From Clostridiales bacterium (GTDB lineage: Bacteria > Bacillota > Clostridia > Lachnospirales > Lachnospiraceae), in contig JAJUHH010000145.1 in the NCBI GenBank assembly GCA_029267975.1, forward strand, positions 1 through 7,293: DNA of 7,293 bases, in the 5' to 3' direction. Below the pieces are notes generated by a model. It worked only from the letters and a program-made list of their open reading frames with translations. It was not told the origin of the DNA and made no database searches. A program made the translations under genes and the position numbers. This document shows positions 1 to 5,937 of the stretch, in pieces (within the stretch, counting starts at the first letter, position 1; every line of letters begins with the position of its first letter).

Positions 1-84
1 ATGATAACTGATTAGGAGATACGGGACCGGTGCATTCACCTCTCGCCACCATCCATGGTGGCTCATCCCTTTGGTTATATCCAT
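1..84 (-). CDS. Possible start of an unrecognised gene, cut by the left window edge
   Basis: Reading leftward from an ATG at 84, a frame stays open for 28 codons to the window edge. It begins MDITKGMSHHGWW and continues through NAPVPYLLISYH. An in-frame stop lies two codons upstream of the ATG. I do not recognise the peptide. Support is weak: 28 open codons are expected by chance fairly often, and the only Shine-Dalgarno-like AAGG (97-100) is 12 bases from the ATG, which is too far to be convincing. An alternative in-frame start is the ATG in GGGATGAGC, or a GTG further in. The same bases can fold into a compact structure (see 23-69), so this may be a 5' leader rather than coding sequence. 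It would be transcribed in the same direction as the DUF3298-like gene at 226-918. Confidence 0.25.
   Translation of the reverse strand, partial: MDITKGMSHHGWWREVNAPVPYLLISYH
23..69 (-). other. Foldable segment, possible structured RNA leader
   Basis: Three nested or adjacent inverted repeats are visible. An 8-bp perfect hairpin spans 45-62 (GCCACCAT, two bases, ATGGTGGC). A 4-bp hairpin spans 29-40 (GGTG, CATT, CACC). GGGA at 23-26 can pair with TCCC at 66-69, closing both into a three-way junction. It lies just downstream of a possible minus-strand promoter (104-131), so the fold would be in the 5' leader or at the beginning of the coding region of whatever lies to the left. I compared it by eye with the cobalamin, SAM, lysine, THF and T-box consensus cores and it matches none of them. 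The outer stem is short, so the junction is speculative; the 45-62 hairpin is solid as sequence. Confidence 0.35.
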
Positions 85-103
85 TTTTTATTTCTACCTT
101 TTC

Positions 104-131
104 TATCTAAGAGCAATTACGATCTTGTCAA
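104..131 (-). promoter_or_regulatory. Possible sigma-A-type promoter
   Basis: On the minus strand a perfect TTGACA (126-131) is followed after 16 bases by TAGATA (104-109), a 3-of-6 match to TATAAT. Transcription would begin near 97 and run off the left window edge. It lies about 95 bases past the stop of the DUF3298-like gene. The strong -35 and weak -10 make this a moderate candidate only. Confidence 0.35.
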
Positions 132-225
132 ATGATTTCACAGGAACTGCTCCAGTCCTTCCCTACTCCCCTGTCTTATTTTCCTCAATACCAATTATTT
201 TCATTTCACATTTACTCTATAATTT

Positions 226-918
226 CTATCCGGATAATTCTCGCCCTTTCGCGGTTAAGAAGCCCTCCAGCTCCCTTAGGGGCTTTTCATATTCCAGGTG
301 ATCTCCCAGGTAGTTTGGTGTCTGTAGGCTGATGCCCAGATTGTCGGGGGTTACATAGCTGAAGGCCCCCGAGCTATTGCTGTTTGCGATTCGGTCCGCA
401 GACTGAAAAGCCGTCATAAGCTCTTCTTCACTCAGGGAGGAGGAATACTCCTCCATAGCCTTTAATATTTCCGGATTCGTCTCCCCTGTTACCAGCTTCC
501 AGCTACGAAAGTCTTGTATAAAAGCAGGACTAAGTTCCACCAAATCAGGCAGTCGCAGCCTTTGACTGTTGTTCTTATCAATATTTGTGGTATAGACGAG
601 CTCACTGGGATGGGCCGCATAAGGACTGCTATAGTTCGCTCTATAAAGAATACTGATGATACTGGTATCATTTCGCATCACTTCCGGACTTAGGGTAAGG
701 CGTGATGTCGGGCCGGCCTGGGCGGGTGCAGGTAAGGGAAAGGGCTGAAAGGAATAGATCTGCATAATATTATGAAAGTCGTCCAAGATCAGCTTGTTCC
801 ACAGGGCTCTTTTTTCCTGCTCCGAAGGTATGGCATGCTGAAGGTCAAACCATGGATGTGAGCCCCTGACCCCCATACTCTCATAGGGTATAATAATAAG
901 TTCTTCTTGCCCTTCCAT
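226..918 (-). CDS. DUF3298/DUF4163-like protein without a signal peptide
   Basis: This 230-residue protein resembles the extracellular DUF4163/DUF3298 domain pair found in RsiV-like anti-sigma factors, PdaC-like deacetylases and many secreted clostridial proteins. Visible signs are an N-terminal helix of the usual type (WNKLILDDFHNIM, residues 40-52), the characteristic SIISILYRANYSSPYAAHP followed by VYTTNID and LRLPDLV (about 87-127), and the C-terminal LGISLQ...YLGDHLEYEKPL strand region (about 194-214). Function is unknown; family members act at the cell envelope. The oddity is that translation starts directly in the domain, with no signal peptide or membrane helix. An in-frame stop at 943-945 rules out an N-terminal extension in this frame, and AGAGGTG sits 5 bases before the ATG, supporting this start. 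The gene lies 151 bases downstream of the mannosidase on the same strand and may share its transcript, though I see no functional link. Family call is from remembered motifs. Confidence 0.75.
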   Translation of the reverse strand: MEGQEELIIIPYESMGVRGSHPWFDLQHAIPSEQEKRALWNKLILDDFHNIMQIYSFQPFPLPAPAQAGPTSRLTLSPEVMRNDTSIISILYRANYSSPYAAHPSELVYTTNIDKNNSQRLRLPDLVELSPAFIQDFRSWKLVTGETNPEILKAMEEYSSSLSEEELMTAFQSADRIANSNSSGAFSYVTPDNLGISLQTPNYLGDHLEYEKPLRELEGFLTAKGRELSG

Positions 919-1069
919 GAAAACACCTCTGATATAATAGGCTTACTATAATGTATGCAGTCTTTCTCTCTTCATCCCTTACCCGAAAATTTTTAAGCCA
1001 CAGATCTACCTATCAGAATCATTTATAGGGAGCTATGAAGTTTCTTTTATTAATAGTAATAAGTTCTTT

Positions 1070-3544
1070 TTAATAAGTATCCCTCAGGCTGCGGATCCTC
1101 AGTTGATCTGCCACTTCCCTGGCATTGGTAAACTGCGCACCCCAAATATCTGCTTTTTTAAGTCTTATGACCTTTGCCTCCTGATTGCTCAAATAAAAAT
1201 AATTCTCCTCAAAGATAGCATCCGCCTCTGCAAAATCCAACTCTACAAAGCAAGCCAGCCTTTCTGCCTTCAAAGAAATCATATAGCAGTCAGAAGCTTC
1301 TTCTATTTCATAAGTAATCCCTGGCTCTTCAAGCTTCAGGTGCTTAAAGGGAACAAAGACTTCAACCTCAGTGCTGACATGCCCATCCTCATCGGTAAAT
1401 ACCGCTTCTACATAAACCTCATCCTCAATTCCACGGATGAACTCACTGTAATCAAGCACTCCCAGCTTTGCGGCAGACAAGGCCGGTATGGTCATTGCAA
1501 AGTGATCGCTGCGTATCTGCGTAAAGTCCATCTTGCGAAGGGTGACTACAACCTGGCATTGCTTCGCTTCCCTTCGCTCATTCTGAACATGCACCTCTAT
1601 CACATTTCCGCTGCGGGCAAGGGTTCCAGCAACAGGAGCAAAGAAATTCTTTGCCATGTAATGCAGGGCTTTCCACCTTCCAAAGTAATCAATACTGGAC
1701 CAGGAGGCCACCGGCCAGTCATCATTAAGCTGCCAATAGATTGCTCCCATACAGCGGCCCCTGTGTCTTCTCCAATGCTCCACGCCGAATTTAATGGCGA
1801 TTCCCTGCAGGATCTGGGAGACATATAAGAGCCCTTCAAAATCCTTAGGATAGAGGAAATTCTCCGACAGGTAATAAAGGATTTTGCCGTTGGCAGAGCC
1901 ATTCTTCTGGTGGCTTTCCATTACCTTGGAGAAGATATTGCGGTCAGCCTCCTCCGTGAAGGATTTGATGGTCTTAATGGAGGGAAAGGATTGGAAGCCA
2001 AACTCGGAACAGAAACGGAAATAATAATTTCTGTAATCCTCAAAGGGCTTCAGGCCATGCCATACATCCCAGTAATGTACATCTCCCCGATTTTCATCAT
2101 TGGGATCATCAAAGCAGCCGCCTGAGGACGGGGAGGAGGGCCAGAAGAAGGTACTTTGATCGTTGGCCTTCACTGCTTTCGGTATGACATACTCAAATTG
2201 CTTTATATAATCGGCACGAAGCTGCTGCGAATGGCATATGACATCGCCCCAGCTGACCCAGGCCATCTCCATTTCATTGTTGCCGCACCATATACCAAGG
2301 CAGGCATGATGTCTGATCCTTCTTACATTATCCTCTGCTTCCCGAATGATGTTCTCTTCAAACTCCTCCGTCAGGTCATAGACATTGCAGGCAAACATCA
2401 AATCCTGCCATACAATGATCCCGTATTGATCACAAAGGTCATAGAAGGTATCGGAAGGATAATAACCTCCTCCCCAGACACGCAGACAGTTAAAATTCGC
2501 CCTGGCGCTGGATGCAATCAGATACTCTATGCGCTCGGGAGTAATTCTGGAATAAACAAGATCCTCCGGAATGTAGTCAGCCCCCTTGGCAAATATCTTT
2601 ACTCCGTTCACCATAAATGCGAACTCCCTGCCCCACTCATCCTTCTCCTGGCTTACGGTCAGGGTACGAAGTCCCAGGGTAAAGTCTTTTTGGTCCATAC
2701 ACTCCTGCCCATTCATTGCCATGACACTCAGATGATACAGGGGCTGATCACCATATCCATTGGGCCACCAAAGCTCTGGTTGTTCTACAGTTATAGTATA
2801 ATCATTCTTGGCCCCTTCTACCTTGGCCGTATAGACCTTCTTCTGATTGCCCGGTGTAGTCAGGGTATACTTAAGCTCATACTCTCCTGCCTGCAAGAGC
2901 TCCAACTGGGTTCTGATGTTAAGCTCAACCTTACCCTCACTATGCTTTTGAATGATATTAATATCCTCTATTCGTCCGTCACTGTAGCCTAAAAGCTCGA
3001 TATCCCGCCAGATGCCTGCATCCGGTACCTGTGCACCCCAGTCCCAGCCGAACATGCAGTGAGCCTTCCTTAGATATTGATTGCCGCTCATAGCTCCTGT
3101 GGAGGTATATGTAATCTCTTTATTCTCCCCTGGCTCCTGACTTTCAATATAGTTAATAGGAGATAGAAATACAATCCTGATCTGATTGTCTCCCTGCTTT
3201 AAATGTGCTTTACAATCAAAGCGCCAAATCCGGTGCATGTTGTTTGCTTTAGCCAGAAGGACATCATTGATATAGATCTCTGCTAAGGTATCCAGGCCAT
3301 GGCATAAAAGCTCTATTCTATCCTTGTCATATAATTCCTGCGATACATGAAATTCTCTACAGAATTCATAATCCTTACGAAACAACTCCCTCGCTTCGTA
3401 TTCATTCAGCCTCCAGTGCGGATCCCCCACCAGCTTGTGCTCCAGTAAGGTCCCCATTACTGACCCTGGTACCCTGGCTTGCACCCACCTGCTATTCTTT
3501 ACATCTCTCATGTTCCAATTACCATTTAGTGTTTGCTGCAGCAT
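1070..3544 (-). CDS. Beta-mannosidase, glycoside hydrolase family 2
   Basis: This enzyme should remove terminal beta-linked mannose from the non-reducing end of mannan or glucomannan oligosaccharides by a retaining mechanism. The 824-residue length is normal for the family. Domains in order are a jelly-roll sugar-binding domain (LNGNWNMRD near the start, then about 5-185), an immunoglobulin-like domain (about 190-300, with WWPNGYGDQPLY at 259-270), a TIM barrel (about 305-630) and C-terminal mannosidase-type Ig domains. The barrel contains RVWGGGYYPSDTFYD, the acid/base Glu424 in GIWCGNNE, the nucleophile Glu514 in FCSEFGFQSFP, and AIYWQLNDDWPVASW at about 601-615. There is no signal peptide, so it is cytoplasmic and needs imported oligosaccharides. 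The start is the ATG at 3544: AGAAGGAG lies 7 bases before it, whereas the longer frame begins at a TTG at 3592 without a ribosome binding site and almost at the predicted transcription start. Exo-glucosaminidase or another GH2 specificity is a less likely alternative. Confidence 0.93.
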   Translation of the reverse strand: MLQQTLNGNWNMRDVKNSRWVQARVPGSVMGTLLEHKLVGDPHWRLNEYEARELFRKDYEFCREFHVSQELYDKDRIELLCHGLDTLAEIYINDVLLAKANNMHRIWRFDCKAHLKQGDNQIRIVFLSPINYIESQEPGENKEITYTSTGAMSGNQYLRKAHCMFGWDWGAQVPDAGIWRDIELLGYSDGRIEDINIIQKHSEGKVELNIRTQLELLQAGEYELKYTLTTPGNQKKVYTAKVEGAKNDYTITVEQPELWWPNGYGDQPLYHLSVMAMNGQECMDQKDFTLGLRTLTVSQEKDEWGREFAFMVNGVKIFAKGADYIPEDLVYSRITPERIEYLIASSARANFNCLRVWGGGYYPSDTFYDLCDQYGIIVWQDLMFACNVYDLTEEFEENIIREAEDNVRRIRHHACLGIWCGNNEMEMAWVSWGDVICHSQQLRADYIKQFEYVIPKAVKANDQSTFFWPSSPSSGGCFDDPNDENRGDVHYWDVWHGLKPFEDYRNYYFRFCSEFGFQSFPSIKTIKSFTEEADRNIFSKVMESHQKNGSANGKILYYLSENFLYPKDFEGLLYVSQILQGIAIKFGVEHWRRHRGRCMGAIYWQLNDDWPVASWSSIDYFGRWKALHYMAKNFFAPVAGTLARSGNVIEVHVQNERREAKQCQVVVTLRKMDFTQIRSDHFAMTIPALSAAKLGVLDYSEFIRGIEDEVYVEAVFTDEDGHVSTEVEVFVPFKHLKLEEPGITYEIEEASDCYMISLKAERLACFVELDFAEADAIFEENYFYLSNQEAKVIRLKKADIWGAQFTNAREVADQLRIRSLRDTY

Positions 3545-3552
3545 CGTTCTTC
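3545..3552 (-). promoter_or_regulatory. Start region of the mannosidase, with SD AGAAGGAG just upstream
   Basis: On the minus strand AGAAGGAG followed by AAGAACG precedes the ATG at 3544. The motif itself occupies about 3552-3559 and the 7-base spacer 3545-3551. This is the only good Shine-Dalgarno sequence near the 5' end of the frame, and it decides the start in favour of the 824-residue protein. Confidence 0.75.
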
Positions 3553-3602
3553 TCCTTCTTAAGTTTTTATACCCCAGGTAGTCACACATCAACTACGCAT
3601 AT

Positions 3603-3631
3603 AGTATAGCACAATCTGGCACTATCATCCA
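3603..3631 (-). promoter_or_regulatory. Promoter for the beta-mannosidase
   Basis: On the minus strand a -10 box TATACT (3603-3608, 5 of 6 consensus) is preceded, after exactly 17 bases, by TGGATG (3626-3631, 3 of 6). Transcription would start near 3596, giving a leader of about 50 bases before the ATG at 3544 and leaving the TTG at 3592 essentially leaderless. The weak -35 suggests a promoter that may depend on regulation. Confidence 0.5.
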
Positions 3632-3652
3632 GTGAAAACATATGATCAGAGC

Positions 3653-3666
3653 TGCGAACGATTACT
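3653..3666. promoter_or_regulatory. Near-consensus catabolite-responsive (cre-like) site
   Basis: On the minus strand AGTAATCGTTCGCA matches the CcpA cre pattern TGNAANCGNTNNCA at 8 of 9 fixed positions, the first T being an A. The plus-strand reading matches 7 of 9. It lies between the divergent mannosidase and hydrolase genes, about 20 bases upstream of the mannosidase -35 box, where a glucose-responsive CcpA-type repressor could act. A single 14-base match can occur by chance. Confidence 0.35.
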
Positions 3667-3675
3667 CATAAACTG

Positions 3676-3695
3676 ATTACAATATAAACTGTAAT
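3676..3695. promoter_or_regulatory. Inverted repeat ATTACA-N8-TGTAAT, possible operator
   Basis: A perfect 6-bp dyad with an 8-base centre lies 21 bases upstream of the hydrolase ATG. The centre contains TATAAA (3683-3688), a plausible -10 box for the hydrolase, although no good -35 precedes it. A repressor bound here would block that promoter. No regulator gene is in the window to pair it with, and the sequence is AT-rich, so the dyad could be accidental. Confidence 0.3.
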
Positions 3696-3716
3696 ATATT
3701 TATTTGGAGGTATCAA

Positions 3717-4526
3717 ATGGGATACTATGTAAATGTCGAACCCGATGTAAATCTCTACGTAGAGGATTTAAATCCAAAGGGCAAAAAAACAATTGTTTTT
3801 CTGCATGGATGGCCGGGAAGCCACGATTTATTTGAATATCAGTTTACGGACCTTGCATACAAAGGCTATCGGTGTGTAGGGATTGATCAAAGGGGATTTG
3901 GCAAATCGGACAGACCCTTGACAGGTTACGGCTATGACAGACCCTCGGATGATGTACGGGCCGTGATAGAGGCTCTGGAATTAAATGATGTTACCTTATT
4001 AGGGCATTCTAACGGTGGAGCCATTGCCTGCCGCTACATGACCAGGCATCATGGATACGGTGTGGAAAAGCTGGTCTTATGTGCTGCTGTACCAACGATT
4101 GTCAGACGACCTGATTTTCCCTATGGGATGAGCAAAGAAGAGCTAGAAAGCCTGATTCAGGTTACTTTAACGAATCGTCCGAAACGTTTGCTGGACTTTG
4201 GCAATGACTTTTTCTTCCAGAACGTAGGCTCTGGAATACTGGACTGGTTCTTCCAGATTGGCATACAGGCAGCCGGCTGGGCAACTGCTGCAGTGGAACA
4301 AAACTGGATCGATGATAATAACTTTGCCGATTTGCCTCAGATTAACGTTCCGACCCTGATCCTCCATGGCATTCATGATGCGGTTGTCAACTATACGATT
4401 GCCGAAATTCAAAAGCGAATGATACGCAACTCTATACTGGTTCCTTTTGAAAGCAGCGGCCATGCACTATTTTTTGAAGAACGGGATAAATTTAATAACG
4501 TTCTTATGCAATTCATAGAAGGATAA
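3717..4526 (+). CDS. Alpha/beta-hydrolase, haloperoxidase/esterase-like
   Basis: This 269-residue cytoplasmic enzyme has the full alpha/beta-hydrolase fold signature. The oxyanion-hole motif is FLHGWPGS (residues 28-35). DQRGFGKSDRP follows at 57-67. The nucleophile is Ser98 in LLGHSNGGA, the acid is Asp221 in ILHGIHDAVV, and the general base is His249 in ESSGHALFFEE. A cap region lies roughly at 130-205. These features are typical of cofactor-independent chloroperoxidases, arylesterases and related hydrolases. The substrate cannot be read from the sequence, and the haloperoxidase label in this family often means an esterase or lactonase. GGAGG at 3706-3710 lies 6 bases before the ATG, a strong start. 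It is divergent from the mannosidase and upstream of the sugar kinase on the same strand. De-esterification of acylated sugars would suit that context but is only a guess. Confidence 0.88.
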   Translation: MGYYVNVEPDVNLYVEDLNPKGKKTIVFLHGWPGSHDLFEYQFTDLAYKGYRCVGIDQRGFGKSDRPLTGYGYDRPSDDVRAVIEALELNDVTLLGHSNGGAIACRYMTRHHGYGVEKLVLCAAVPTIVRRPDFPYGMSKEELESLIQVTLTNRPKRLLDFGNDFFFQNVGSGILDWFFQIGIQAAGWATAAVEQNWIDDNNFADLPQINVPTLILHGIHDAVVNYTIAEIQKRMIRNSILVPFESSGHALFFEERDKFNNVLMQFIEG

Positions 4527-4539
4527 TCCTTTTTCTATC

Positions 4540-4613
4540 GTTACTGTTCACACCTTTGGGTAGTCTAATTCTTAAATTTTGACATTAAGGGCAGCTTGGG
4601 TATGAGCAGTAAC
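4540..4613. repeat. 74-bp imperfect inverted-repeat (stem-loop) element
   Basis: GTTACTGTTCACACC at 4540-4554 is repeated in inverted orientation at 4599-4613 with 13 of 15 identities. As plus-strand RNA this gives about 15 pairs, including G-U wobbles, with one C/A mismatch. A smaller stem, CTTAA (4571-4575) with TTAAG (4585-4589), sits in the centre. TTGGGTA also occurs twice as a direct repeat (4556-4562 and 4596-4602). It starts 13 bases after the hydrolase stop. No T-run follows on the plus strand, so it is not a standard terminator. Terminal inverted repeats and compact size would fit a small non-autonomous mobile element (MITE-like) or a structured RNA. I see no convincing flanking target duplication. 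Confidence 0.5.
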
Positions 4614-4636
4614 CTTATTAATTATCTAAAAAAATT

Positions 4637-4670
4637 TATACTATATTTTTTTCCCATTATCGTATAAAAT
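4637..4670 (+). promoter_or_regulatory. AT-rich promoter zone for the sugar kinase
   Basis: Two -10-like hexamers are present on the plus strand: TATACT (4637-4642) and TATAAA (4663-4668, followed by AT). Neither has a recognisable -35 at 16-18 bases. The zone lies 50-85 bases upstream of the kinase ATG. The decamer TATACTATAT at 4637-4646 is identical to the one containing the mannosidase -10 on the opposite strand (3599-3608). Confidence 0.3.
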
Positions 4671-4720
4671 AAGTAGGAAAACACAGAACTTTGGAATATG
4701 AATTTTGGGAGGACTTACAA

Positions 4721-5599
4721 ATGTTATTCGGAGCACTTGAAGCCGGCGGTACGAAGATGGTACTTGCCATTGGAAATGAAAATGGTGAGATATTGGAGCA
4801 GCGCTCCATCCCTACAGAAACACCGGAGATTACAATTCCACAGATAATTGAGTACTTCAAAGGAAAGGGGATACAGGCACTGGGCATCGGCTCCTTTGGT
4901 CCCATTGATCTGGATCGCACTTCCAGCACATATGGATATATTACCTCAACCCCCAAGCTCGCTTGGGCAAATTATGATTTTGTGGGCAATATTCAAAAAG
5001 AATTACAGATCCCCATCGGCTTTGATACAGATGTGAATGCTTCTGCATTGGGAGAAGCAACCTGGGGCAGCATGAAGGGATTAAACTCAGGAATATATAT
5101 TACCATTGGGACCGGTGTCGGAGTAGGAGTTTATCAGAATGGCAGCCTGCTGCATGGCATGCTTCATCCGGAAGGCGGTCATATTCTGCTCAATAAGCAT
5201 CCCGAAGATACCTTTGGCAGTGTATGCCCTTATCACTCTCACTGTCTGGAAGGCTTGGCCTCCGGCCCTTCCATTGAAAAACGCTGGGGCAGGAAGGCAA
5301 TCGAACTTAAGGATCAGCATGAGGTATGGGAACTGGAAGCATACTACATCGCCCAAGGTCTGGTAAATTATATCCTGACCCTGTCTCCTCACAAAATCGT
5401 ACTTGGCGGAGGAGTCATGCATCAGGAGCAGTTATTCCCTCTTATACGCAAAAAAGTCCTTGAATTACTAAACGGTTATGTTCGCACCGCACAAATAGAG
5501 GATATTGATAATTATATTGTACCTGCTTCCCTCAAGGATGATCAGGGTATTATGGGCTGCATTCAGCTGGCAAAATTAGAGCTGGAGCACATTGCTTAA
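4721..5599 (+). CDS. ROK-family sugar kinase (fructokinase / mannose kinase, GmuE/YdhR-like)
   Basis: This 292-residue kinase should transfer phosphate from ATP to the 6-hydroxyl of fructose or mannose. Near the N-terminus is the phosphate-binding ALEAGGTK (5-12), then IGSFGPID (57-64) and TPKLAW (77-82). The catalytic Asp104 sits in FDTDVNASALGE (101-112). The ATP-site ITIGTGVGVG is at 128-137. The ROK zinc site is His154 (EGGH) with Cys169, His172 and Cys175 in CPYHSHC, followed by EGLASGP. The pattern closely resembles Bacillus subtilis GmuE (YdhR), the kinase of the glucomannan operon, as I remember that sequence. The start is the ATG at 4721, which has TGGGAGGA 7 bases upstream and begins directly with the ATP loop. 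An ATG 30 bases earlier would add ten residues outside the fold and has no such site. With the nearby mannosidase it suggests phosphorylation of released mannose; a general fructokinase role is the alternative. Confidence 0.92.
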   Translation: MLFGALEAGGTKMVLAIGNENGEILEQRSIPTETPEITIPQIIEYFKGKGIQALGIGSFGPIDLDRTSSTYGYITSTPKLAWANYDFVGNIQKELQIPIGFDTDVNASALGEATWGSMKGLNSGIYITIGTGVGVGVYQNGSLLHGMLHPEGGHILLNKHPEDTFGSVCPYHSHCLEGLASGPSIEKRWGRKAIELKDQHEVWELEAYYIAQGLVNYILTLSPHKIVLGGGVMHQEQLFPLIRKKVLELLNGYVRTAQIEDIDNYIVPASLKDDQGIMGCIQLAKLELEHIA

Positions 5600-5640
5600 T
5601 CAAACTCTTTTTTAATCATTCAAAAGTTTCTCTGATAAAA

Positions 5641-5688
5641 CAATTGGCATAGATTTTACCGCTTGCCCAGTAAAATCTATGCCAATTG
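5641..5688. terminator. Bidirectional intrinsic terminator hairpin
   Basis: CAATTGGCATAGATTTTAC (5641-5659) and its exact inverted copy (5670-5688) form a 19-bp perfect stem with the 10-base loop CGCTTGCCCA. It lies 41 bases after the kinase stop. Read on the minus strand, the stem is followed by TTTTATC, a usable U-tract for the two-component operon. Read on the plus strand, the tail CCTTGTTGT is less U-rich. It therefore probably ends both converging transcripts, and is stronger leftward. Confidence 0.8.
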
Positions 5689-5783
5689 CCTTGTTGTATA
5701 TTCCCCTACACAACCTATGATTTGAGATAAGGCCCCTCATTAACTTGATTTCAACGTTATCTTACAAAATGATTGTTATTTTT

Positions 5784-5840
5784 TCAACAATTCTTAATAA
5801 AATGATAAATAATGTTGTTTATTTGACATAATCAACAATT
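5784..5840. repeat. Direct repeats of TCAACAATT
   Basis: TCAACAATT occurs at 5784-5792 and again at 5832-5840, 48 bases apart. The first copy also pairs as a dyad with ATTGTT at 5772-5777 (8-base centre). The second has the inverted partner TGTTG at 5813-5817 (15-base centre). These could be protein-binding sites, but they lie in a convergent intergenic region with no promoter I can identify, and AT-rich DNA yields such words by chance. Confidence 0.25.
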
Positions 5841-5937
5841 AAAGCATCTGTGCTCATTGCTATTCTGCAAGTAAATTTATTTATTTTACTATATTTTCGG
5901 ACTTATTCTAAGATTAGCTGTTTATAAAACCCCTTGA

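Larger units (their letters stand above)
5600..5937. other. Gene-free AT-rich interval between convergent genes
   Basis: This 338-base stretch separates the convergent kinase and response regulator. It holds the terminator hairpin at 5641-5688, then about 250 bases with no credible coding frame. The longest frames I find by eye are peptides of 12-20 codons without ribosome binding sites. The part from 5770 to 5840 carries repeated CAACAAT-type words, noted separately. No tRNA or known RNA family is apparent. Confidence 0.6.

Noticed and set aside
142..159. Small hairpin AGGAACTG / CAGTCCT as a terminator for the DUF3298-like gene
   Set aside because: Short stem with a bulge and no U-tract in the direction of transcription.
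71..332. Plus-strand frames at 71-301 and 132-332
   Set aside because: No ribosome binding site or recognisable domain, and they overlap the 3' end of the DUF3298-like gene on the other strand. The hydrophobic-looking peptide reflects pyrimidine-rich DNA.
919..1069. An encoded signal peptide upstream of the DUF3298-like gene in another frame
   Set aside because: The only candidate ATG (973-975, minus) gives nine codons before a stop, and no hydrophobic stretch can be read there.
1040..1069. AT-only inverted repeat TTATTA-CTAT-TAATAA just after the mannosidase stop, as a terminator
   Set aside because: The stem contains no G-C pairs and is followed by A-rich rather than T-rich sequence on the minus strand, so it is not a credible intrinsic terminator.
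1103..2992. Long plus-strand open frames (1103-1828, 1910-2125 and 2156-2992) opposite the mannosidase
   Set aside because: They lie wholly antisense to a clearly conserved GH2 gene, show no recognisable motifs, and have composition typical of shadow frames.
5769..5831. A 20-codon plus-strand peptide (MIVIFSTILNKM...) as a signalling-peptide gene for the two-component pair
   Set aside because: No ribosome binding site, no conserved AgrD-like cysteine or motif, wrong orientation for the operon, and very AT-rich low-complexity sequence.
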